This document shows positions 24,433 through 34,900 of a stretch of 49,235 bases of DNA, piece after piece; position 1 is the stretch's first letter, and every line of letters starts with the position of its first letter. The translations under genes were made by a program, and so were the position numbers. This DNA comes from Neelides folsomi (taxonomy: Eukaryota > Arthropoda > Collembola > Neelipleona > Neelidae). Under the pieces are notes generated by a model that saw nothing but the letters and a program-made list of their open reading frames with translations, was not told the DNA's origin and ran no database searches. The stretch spans positions 1 through 49,235 of the forward strand of contig JAQGBZ010000431.1 in NCBI GenBank assembly GCA_034687125.1. The letters run 5' to 3'.

Positions 24433-25149
24433 ATGGAATTCTGTGATTTGGAAGAAGGAAGAGGAGAAGGGGGAGAGCGAATCGCCTTTGGAATTTTGGC
24501 CAAAGGTCTTAAAAAGTATGGGAGCACGACGACACGGCTCAAAAGGGACCACGAGGTCGAATACATAATTCAACGAGGGGACACTCTCCAAGGAATTGCT
24601 GTAAAATTTGGAATCACGGTAATATTACATTTAATTTATCAAATCTTAAATCATTCACTTTAAAATATTTATCTAGATTTAGTTAAACTTTACAACATTA
24701 ATTTGTTCTTACTTACATTAGTTAACTATATATTTATATTATTTATAATTCAATATTTAGTTCAGTATTTAGATAATCATTCTTATTATCAAGTTCCGAA
24801 CCTAACCAAATTTCCCAATCCTATCCCTTGTTTAAGTTTGCTGATTTGCTGTTATAATTAAATTGTTGAATATGCCAATTGGATAATTTACGAATCTCGG
24901 ATTTTAATAATATTATTTGATTTACAGACCGGTGAACTCAGACGAGCAAATCAGCTTTGGACAAACGACAGCATCTTCCTTCGGGACAAATTATTGATAC
25001 CTAATACTGGAGCAGAAGAACAGACTGAACCAAATATGGATGAAGAACCGATGAGAAATTCTTTCCCTCATTTAATGAAGCTTGAATTCAACGAAGACCA
25101 AAAGGGATATCTTGTGAGTCAATTTGGCAAAACGCTGAACGCTCAATGA
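24433..25149 (+). CDS. LysM domain protein, LYSMD1/2-like
   Basis: Two coding exons, 24433-24618 and 24928-25149, join in phase 0 (GTAATA donor, TTTACAG acceptor) for a 135-residue protein. Residues 43-87 form one LysM domain, with VEYIIQRGDTLQGIAVKFGI followed by ELRRANQLWTNDSIFLRD and LLIP. The GDTLQGIA and RAN-L-TND-IFL patterns are those of metazoan LYSMD1/2, and a KYGST motif before the domain also occurs in LYSMD2. There is no signal peptide or membrane segment, as expected for the cytoplasmic LYSMD1/2 branch and unlike the membrane-bound LYSMD3/4. It is shorter than the human relatives (over 200 residues), mainly after the domain. Cellular function in this family is poorly known. An 8-codon upstream ORF precedes it. 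Confidence 0.85.
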
Positions 25150-25219
25150 ATTTTCCACATCACAGCGGCCATTCGTATGAAACTAAATATATTTAAAATG
25201 TTACAATAATGTACAATTT

Positions 25220-25254
25220 AATAAATCAGTGCCAATTTGTTATTTATGAATAAA
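25220..25254 (+). terminator. Poly(A) signals of the LysM gene
   Basis: Two AATAAA hexamers, at 25220-25225 and 25249-25254, lie 70-100 nt after the TGA stop. Confidence 0.6.
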
Positions 25255-25281
25255 GAATTTTTTCATTGATAATTTGTTTTT

Positions 25282-25287
25282 TTTATT
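25282..25287 (-). terminator. shg: Candidate poly(A) signal of the cadherin gene
   Basis: TTTATT on the plus strand, AATAAA on the minus strand, about 320 nt after the cadherin stop. It lies 28 bp from the last plus-strand poly(A) signal of the LysM gene, so the convergent transcripts probably end almost on top of each other. The stretch 25288-25607 would be the cadherin 3' UTR. Confidence 0.4.
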
Positions 25288-25607
25288 GCAATTAAAATAT
25301 ATTATAAATAAATATGTATATAGCAAATAATACAATTTTACATAAGTCTGTTTGGTATAAAAAGAATATTAAGTACTCGTACATCTCTCTTTTGCCCATA
25401 CATTATTTACAGATAGTCTAAATAGGACAAGAATGTTTAGGGAATAAACTCGGGAATAAAATATGTATAGGTTATATAAAATAATTGGAAATCATTTGGT
25501 TTTGAGCTGGAGCTGGTCCACCCGCAAGGAACACAAGGAGACTTTGTGTGAAACTCATCGAGTCTCGTCTGATTACATTGAATAATCGGAAGGTTATAAA
25601 CTTGGGG

Positions 25608-25900
25608 TTAACACCAAGCTTCTGGTGGACCTGTGTAGCTCTCGTCATCACTAGATTGGCCTCCGTACATGTCGGCGAGCTTCTTAAACCTCGGCCCGAA
25701 CGTTGGAAGGTAGTCAAAGTTCAAATCGCCCTCGTCTGTGCCGGACGCAAGTGACGAGAGTGACCCCATTGAGTTCCCGTCTCCCTCGTAGGCGTAATTC
25801 CTCACGTCGTCGTAAGGAAGGCCTTGAGGATCATTGTCGACTTTGTTTTTGTTGCCCTGAAGGAAGCTTTGAATGTCGGGACCTTCGCCGTTATCTGAAA
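25608..25900 (-). CDS. shg: Cadherin last exon: beta-catenin-binding tail
   Basis: Encodes the catenin-binding region with PQGLPYDDVRNYAYEGDG, SMGSLSSLASGTDEGDL and FDYLPTFGPRFKKLADMYGG, ending PPEAWC and TAA (25608-25610). The serine cluster SLSSLAS is where casein kinase 2 and GSK3 phosphorylate classical cadherins. Two in-phase acceptors six bases apart are possible at its start. Confidence 0.92.
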
Positions 25901-28900
25901 CTGAAATGAAAGCAAATGTTATTTCCCAATCATTCATTTCAATACTAGTAATGTATTAATGTAGTTTGTAGTTGTGAAATATTTAAATATTTCCTCATAT
26001 TTACGACCTACCTCGGCCTTGACGGAGATCATCCATAGGAATTTTGTCCCCATAGGGGAGATTGTACGGACCACTCGTGGCTTTCATAAGGACTGAAAGG
26101 TCATAGCCAGTTTGGTCTCCTTCGCCACCGCCCTCGTCAGAATAGTTGATAATGTTTTCTCTGACGTCGTCGTGGGGATCGCCTTTGACTTCTTCGTAGC
26201 TCCTTCGTCGTCGGTAGAAGACGATGGTGATGACGAGAATTAGAAGGATGAGTATACACACAAGAAGGATGATAATGAAGTTCCAAGTGACTCCAAGACT
26301 GGCTTTTTGAACCAAAGTTATTGGAGAATCACAAGTGGTCACGTTCCCTAATGCGTGACTCGGGTCCCCAAGGTTGTAGTACTATCGGTCCAAATAGAAT
26401 CAAAAGATAAAAGTTGAAAAGACATCCATCAATTAACAAGTCGGCCTAACTTCCCAATTCCCATTCCCCTGCTCACCTCGCCATTGAAAGTCAAGTTGGA
26501 GATGCAGCCGTAGAACTTTTGTCCAGTTGGAACATCCGCCCATCTCATTTTCGATTTGATTTCTCTTGGGTCAAACGAGAGCCCGCCGAGTTGAAGTGGA
26601 CTGTTCACATTGAGGAACTTTGAGGACCGTTCAGGCAAAGGAACCTTAGTGAAACAATTGTCTTCTCTCCTAAGACACTCTCCAACTTGAAGGGAAATTT
26701 CCTACAAAGACAAACGCCAATTGTAACAATTTTTCTCCTTACATTAGAAAGATGAATGAACATTTTATGTAAATTTTAAAGTCTCACAGAGGAATTCCAC
26801 CGGACTGAAAGTTGATATGGTCTTCCGTCATTCAAACGTGGAGATTTGGATTCAACTTGAACGGCGTAAACCCCAGAGCCAAAATCCATTAAAATTCTTG
26901 GTCGTCCATCGAGAATTTCAATTGAAATAAAATCTGGAAGGTGATTTAAATATTGTTTGATTATAATCTCCTGGTTTTATTATTGATGTCATTTAATTAA
27001 TTTAGAATGCTTGATATTTTAATTAATAAAATAGGAAATATCCGAGGAAAAATACCTGTAATGTTGAGGGCATTTAAGTAGGTTGGTCCATTGTAGAGAA
27101 TTATTGCATTACTCTCATGTGTGGCAACATCAAGTTGGAGTAAAGAGTCTTCGCAAACAGAAAGCGGCTTATACCAAGCCCAGCCTTCCCCTTCAAACGA
27201 AATCGAAGTCTTTTCACATCTTGGTCCTTCAAATCCATCAGGACATTGGCATCTATAAATATTAAAATTTGATTACAATCTCTCAATTTTAAATGTGAAA
27301 TTAAAGGTATGGAAATGAAATATTTAAATGAATAGAATTCAAAAATTAAATTAAATGAATAGAATTAAAATCTTACTTGAATCCTTTGATGCTTGGGGCT
27401 GAGTGGCAAGCTCCGCCGTTTAAACACGGGTTTGGAATACAAGTTGATGGAACAAGTTGATGGGCACAAACACAAAACGGTGCAATGAAGGCGTTGACTC
27501 CAACAAATGAAGAAGTGTTTGTGTAAATTTGATAAGAAATGTCGTACTTTTCCAGTTTATTTGTACAAGACCCGCATTGGAGTTTCTCACTTATGCACTC
27601 GTCAATTCGAATCATGACAATGTTGAGTTGAAGTTCATGTTCCAACTTGGCTTTCCTTTCAGCAATTAGTCCTTCCAACTTCTCGGATCTGTAATAAGGA
27701 GATCCATGGGCCGAAAACCGAACGTCAACAATCGACTTGTCCAATGTTTGTGGAGAGTTGTTTACAGTGAAGATGTCAACGTTGTCTTCGGGTAATTGAA
27801 AGAGTTGGGCAATGAAGGTCCGCAGTTTGTCTTTTTTACTCCGCCCGGTTTTGTCTGGAATGATAAACTGCTCTTTTGTGAGGCCCATAAAACGAATAGA
27901 CCCTGAGTTGTCCACGGCCTCGTCCGTAATCTTCTTAACTGTTACATTTACACCTGCATGGACAGTCAGCTCATGTCTATTGTCCGTAACGAGGAAGTTG
28001 AGTCGATAGGTTCCATCAGGAATTAGAGGTGACATCATGATGTTCCCCAATTCAGGATCAATTGTAAAATGCGTGCTTTGTTCTTTTTCAAATCTAAACT
28101 GTTTGTCAGGCAAATCCCAATCGTCAGGATCTTCAGCGTAAATGCGGCCAATGTTGAAGGGCTTCTTCTCTTTGTAATTGTAAACAAAGATTTTGCTTTC
28201 TCCAGGCTTCATCGGATTGTCGTTTTCATCCCCAATAATAACATTAAGAGTGCTGGTTCCGGTTTTTGATGGAGTTCCACTGTCAGAGATCAAAATCGGA
28301 ACCAAATATTCCTTTCGTTCTTCTCGGTCAAAATCGTTCTTATTGGCGTATAATTGAGAGCCTCTTATTACGAAGCTTGATCGAATTACAGGTTCGGCTG
28401 AAGGATCAATTTCAAATTTAAACGGCGGTCCATTAATCGAAGAATCGTAATCATCGGCTGTAAGCTGAACGATCATCCCTTTTTGGATGTTTTCTGGCCA
28501 AATTACCGGACCTGATACATTAAGGAACGGAGCATTATCGTTGATGTCAGTGAGAGTTACGGTGAGATCCACAAAACTTGTGAGCTTTCCGACAGTTCCC
28601 CATTGATCGTTGGCCCCGACAAGGATTTGAACCCATGGATGTCCAGAGGTGCCTTGATCCCGATCGAGTGGTTTAATTACTCGAACACACCCATCCCGAT
28701 CCACTGAGAACGAGTCTTCCCTCTTCTTGTCAACAAAGAAGGAAATATTCTGTGGGAGGGACCGGTCTGAGATATCTGGATCGTAAGCTCGGAGTCTAAA
28801 AATGCATTGTTGGGGGATGCTTTCCTCCACGATTGTCACGTTCTTGTCCATTTGCTCGAACACAGGGGCTTCGTCGTTGATGTTCAACACGGTAATTTCA

Positions 28901-31900
28901 ACCTTCGTCTCGGCTTCGTAGAGAGAATCAGAAACTCTCACCGTCAAGTCATACTACAAATTGAATGATAATTAAATATATGCATTTACAACAAATTAAA
29001 AGTTATCGGTTTATCAGTATTATTAAAAAAAGATTAATTTTAATTGAAATAATCTTTGTTAATTATTGCATAATTTGTTTAAATGTAAATAGTCCATAAA
29101 TACAATATTATAATGTAATTTAATATAATTGAATATTTTATTTGTTCTCACCTTTCGAACTTTCTCATAATCAAGTTGTTCATTAATGGTAATAACACCA
29201 GCTGAAGATTGTGAGTCAATGGCAAATACATTTCCAATGTTTCCCTCTACAATGCTGAACTTGAGGGTTGAAGATTCTGAAATTTAAAATATAAAAAATG
29301 AATATCTTCCACTCCAAATGGCTTATGGTCAAGTCGAAGGTAAGAATAAAAGGTGGTAAAGGCGGATTAGATCTTTTTTATGAGGGGAGCTTTGTGGTCA
29401 TCAACGTCTTTCCAAAGCTGAAAGCCGAAGAATTCCCAAGGTAAAGAAGGATCTGGTAAGACCAAGACTCACTCAACCCTCTTGAGATCATTTCACATTT
29501 TTTTCATCATTTATATCCATAAATCAGATTTAGGTCCAGAACTCATTTCATTAATCTCTCGGTCCCCTAAGTCTCTCTGGTGGTATTTTTCACGCTTCTG
29601 TCAGAGTCTCCCTCTTCTTGAACCACACCTTCGTTCTCCCCCTTTCCAACAACCCTTCTGCGAAGATCCTCCCAATAGCCAAAGACCTTCTTTATGCACA
29701 TCCAACGATCCGAGAGAATTCCAATGTTAAATTATTATAAATGTGGAGGTCTGTCAAGTCATTGGGAATGCATCTTGGAGATGTTCGTGCTAAAATGGTG
29801 AGGATGGGGAAGGAAACAAGAAATGCACCTGTTTCAAGAATCCTCTCTTATCTCTGGCCAAGGCGTCGTCTTGGAACGAACCTTTAGAGATTTTCTCAAT
29901 ATTTGTACGATTGCTATCAGTTCATCAGCATTCGGTTGGTGTAGAGGAAGTGAGAGACATTTCTCGACAATCTCTTGAGAGGGAACGAGTTTACGAACCG
30001 TCTACTAATCTTATCGCCATGAATATGTCACCTCGATGGAAAAGGACTCAATTCCACCATTTGTTGAATAATAGAGGAAGGGGTGGGAATACACGGGATG
30101 TTTTATAGGAAGAGGGTATTAAATGAATCGCTCTCCCCCGCTATCTAGAAGACTTTCCAATGGATCTCTTCCGTTGGCCACCCAAGTCAAGCCGCAAAAG
30201 TTATAATAAAAGCGAATGAAATAACTCTCTCCTTTCAACCGTCAAAACCCTGAGAGTCTGCATGTAGGGAGAAGGGCGAGGAGGAGAATAAAGAAACGAA
30301 ATAAATCTATATACGACTGAATCTCTTGACTGCATTTAAGAAACTGAGCCCCTAACTTTTCTTCGAATCTCATATCTTCAAATAACTTTGTTGGAGTTAA
30401 AGTGAGTGGAAGACATTTTCCAGGGGACACTTGTGCGACATTCCTAACTATACTATAGGTAGTTTATATGTCTTGTCGAGGGAAAACAAAGTTTAAAGTT
30501 CATTCGCTCACCTTTATCTGTGTCGGTTGCCCGAAGTTCAATTACTTTGCTGGCAAGATTGCTTCCTTCTGCGATTTCAGCTTCATACAAACTCTTGACG
30601 AATTTGGGTTCGTTGTCGTTCTTGTCAGCAATCATGATCCTCATCACTTGCGGTCCTGCAATCATTTCATTAGAGATGATCAATAAAGATAGCTCATTTC
30701 CATTTTTAACTCATGATTTAGGAAATTAAATGGAGAATGTTTAATGGCATTTGGAAATGACATTACGTTCATTGTGCTTTCCATCTTTGGAGAGAACGGC
30801 TGGAGCTCCATCGCGAGCAAAAACTGTAATCTTGTAAGTGTCGAGCTCTTCACGATCAAATGATTTTTGTGTTCTGATGTCGCCAGAAACTTCGTCAATC
30901 ACGAAATTCTCTCTGTCTTCTTGGCTCAAATAATACTTCACCTGTTAGAAGGATCAGATTCATGATCAAACTCATATCAATTCACTTTTACATACAAACT
31001 TTGAATTGAAGATGAGTTGAGTTGAAATCTAAAAGCTTGGCACACTTACATCGTTGTTCGGATAAGTTCCGTCAGTGTCAATGGCTCGTACTCGCATCAC
31101 AAGAGTTCCAGGAGGCTCGTTTTCTAAAACGGTGCCCGAAACCACTTCCGAAAAATATGGCTTCTCATCATTTTCGTCTTTTACCCGGATTGTTATTGAG
31201 ATCTCACTCGCCAAGTCATATTTGTTCTGAAAGAAAAAGTAAAGCCGCCTTTAAGCTTTCAATCCTCAACCCTCTCACCATTCAGAGATGAGACGGGGAA
31301 AAGACATCCCCTTTCAATCTCCACTCTCATTCCAATTTCATTCCGCTCTCTTCCTTTTTATTTAGAAAACTTATTTGTAAAGAACCTGAGAACCGAAGCT
31401 CCCAATGAGCCAGTTTTTCTCTCTTTTTCACTTTTATAATCCATATAATATATTGCTATATATACAATATTGAGTTCCCTATTAATTTACTGGCTTCATT
31501 GAACAGTCTCATATACCTCATAAACTTAAGTTAACATGGGTAACATAATGTATCAAGTTTCATATCAAGTCTCTAGTGTAAGGTTAAATAAATGAAATTA
31601 ATTTTTTTACAAAATGATTCTCGAGAGGCAAATATTTATACATGAAATATAATATTTACATATGGTACATGGCAAGAGTTTTGTATACTTTATGCACATA
31701 CATAATGTAATACAAGTAGTTTAGAATATTAATGAAAGAAACCTAAAAATTCGAGCTATTTGGTAAATCGGTAAGTATATGATGTAAACGTTGGTTAGCA
31801 TATTATAAAAGTATTGAACAAAATTAAACTTTAAGCTTCTCAAACTTTTGAGTTGCTAAATTTTAAATTATTTAGAAATTATTCAACTTTTTGTTAAAGC

Positions 31901-34900
31901 ACGGAAACTCGATTTTTTTTCCTTTTCACTTAAATTGCCTGAAAAATTAATTCATATGAAACGCTATTCAAGATAATTCGCTTTCAAAACGTCCGAGTTT
32001 TTTTATACAAAATTTGATTAAAGAATAATTTAATAAGCCCTGACATTTACTCGCTAAAATATGATTAGCCCAATAACTTATCCTGCTCTTTCAATTAATT
32101 ATAGTGCAATCCGATGAAATGCAGGCTATGTAATGATATGTAGTGAATTGATATAAAAACATTGGGATTGATATCAAATGTGTAACTTACAGTGGCCCTG
32201 ATAGTAAGCGTATACTCTGAAACGGATTCATAGTCAAGACTTCGATCGAGCTTCAAATTAGATTGGTTTGCTTGGTTTCCTTCAGGTTCCAGAGTGAAGA
32301 CGGCGTCTTTGTTCGTTGGTTGAGTTTGCCCATTAACCAGCTCAAAGAAAACAATCCCGTCCTCCGTATTTGATCTAATCAATTAGAACAATATTAAATT
32401 TCAAACTTTCTACCAATGATTGTGAGAATATTCGCATATGTATTTAATCACTTTCCTTTATTCTTATCAACTATCCTACATTTAATACAATTAATTTTAA
32501 AAATCAAAACACGCTCCTTTGCCCCGCTCTGCCCTAATGATTCAATTAAAAGAGGGAGTGTTCAAGAGTTACTTACGCTGCTCCAATCTTCAGAATTGGC
32601 AAATTTTTATCCACTGTGGTTTCAGCCAGTTCGATAATCTTGGTAAAGTTGCCATAAAATGTCGGGGGTTTTTTATTGGGCTCTACAACGATGATCGAGA
32701 GATTCGTTTCCGAACTGAGGGAATTTGGCGTTCCCTTGTCGGACGCAATAGCTTTCAGCCAAAATTGTCTTTTTCCCTGCAAAAACCAAAGAAAAAAAAT
32801 GAAGAGAATGGAAAGGGTGCCACAAGGGGGGAGGAATTACCGTGTTAATTTTTGTCTTCAGCATTACTTCGCCGCTTTGGGGGACAATGTCAAAATGTTG
32901 GATGTCTGTGGGATATTCAGGATGAGGACTGAGACGGTAAGTGATGGTTCCGTTTGCTCCATCGTCGATGTCTGTGGCCGAAATTCTCATCACCACTTGC
33001 CTCTCAGCCAAGTCTTCCGGAATGGATTCTTTGTACTCCTACGAATTATGTAGATAAATGAGTTCAAGATTTATTATACAAATAAATATATGTAGCCGTT
33101 AGTTTCCGATTATTGCGGCAAAGACTACATTGTAAAATTGTAAAATATAAATTATCAAAGCTGTAACTGAGACAGAGATAAGAATGGGGGATGAGAAAAA
33201 GAAGGGGTTTCTCCAGGAGGGAAAGGAACCTCCTGGAGAATCATGTCTACTATCTTTAAACAAGAGAAGATAAAGTATGATAAATGAAGGGCGAGGGGGA
33301 GAAGAATGGGATTTAGTTTGGTAAATGAGGTCCCTCAAGTGTTACCTTCCGTCTTTTCCCTTGATAAGCCTTTGATCGGGTAAGCATTAAAGAAAGGAAT
33401 TAGAGGCCAGTTAGACATAATATATATTCCTTCATTAAAGTTAATTAAAGTAATGGTCCGGAGACAGAGGATGAGAGTTAAACTTACGTATTTATCAAAC
33501 ATGGGCTTATTGTCGTTGATATCCAAAATCTTGACTTTAATAGTGCACACGGCATCGAGTTGTGGTTTCCCATTATCCGTCGCCCGGACAGTTAAATAAA
33601 CTTCTCGTTCCCTCGATGGCTCATCTCTGTCAAATACCTGGAAGGAAAGAGGGAGGGTGAGTAAATGGCCAATATCCTCAAGAGACAATTAAATCCATCC
33701 AGCTCACTTTCTTTGTCGTAACTTGTCCTGAGTAAAGGTCGACGGCAAAAACGTCGGAAGTCTCTTCTCTCGATACAATTGAGTATGTTACATTACCCCC
33801 TGAGTCCGGCATATCTTTATCGATAGCTTCCACCTGAGGAATGAAAATAAATTTAAAACCCAAATTCGCAAAAATTATTCTCTTTTCTTACCTTCAGTAC
33901 TTTAAGACCCTCTGGTTGTCCTTCATAGATTTCAGGGGAGTAGGTGGCACAAAGTTCAAAATTTGGCTTGTGCAAATTCTGATTAAAGGTCATTCTTAAG
34001 TTTTGTTCGTGGCCCTGAAAATAATAAAATTAAATTAAAATGTTAATTTAATCTTAAATTGTCAATTTTATAGTTTCATATTGAGGTTGAAAAATTGTCA
34101 ATGATATGAAGTAGCTAGGATAAATATATCAACTCCCACATGTGTGATTTTTCGTAAATATGATACTCATTTTCATTTCACTCTCTCAAAGATAACTGAT
34201 GGCATAATTAAAATATTATTTTACAAAAGAGTCATTCATGTTATTTTAAATACTCAAACGGGTTGAATCAATTAATGAACCTTTCTGGGCTATTTTAGTA
34301 GCTGCAAACAATAACAGACATGAAAGGGAAACAATAAAACCTACATATTAAATAGGCATTGGATCCTACACAGAAGAGTAAATGAAACATTTTATGTCTT
34401 TGGATGAAAAACAAATGCGTGTCTATTATCGTGTAGCACTGCTATCATGTAACTTTCGGGCCCTCGTTTTTGAAGAATCGATAGCCATTAGAGATATAAA
34501 TAATAAATGGAACGAAGTGTCAAAGAGTCACTCAATATGAATTTTGTTTTTCAACAATGAAACCCATTTGAGAGATACATCAACCACTCCGAGTCCACTT
34601 ATTATTGACTTGCAAGAGCTAAAACTATTTCCTCTATATCTGTGTATGTGCATTTGTTCCTTTGATGTATTTCACACAGTGGAATGGATGGCGATGCTTC
34701 CCAACACATTATATAAAGAGATATATTAAATGGAAGTAAAGGACTTTTGTCCCCTCACTCCTCATCGTCACTCAAAGGCATGAAAGGTGTTTTTTGACCC
34801 ATCCCATCTCTCTAACCAATTATTCCGAATGGAATTGTCAATTGATTGATTGATAATCTTCATATAAACCTACATTTAGTCATCAAACCCTCTCGTCTTG

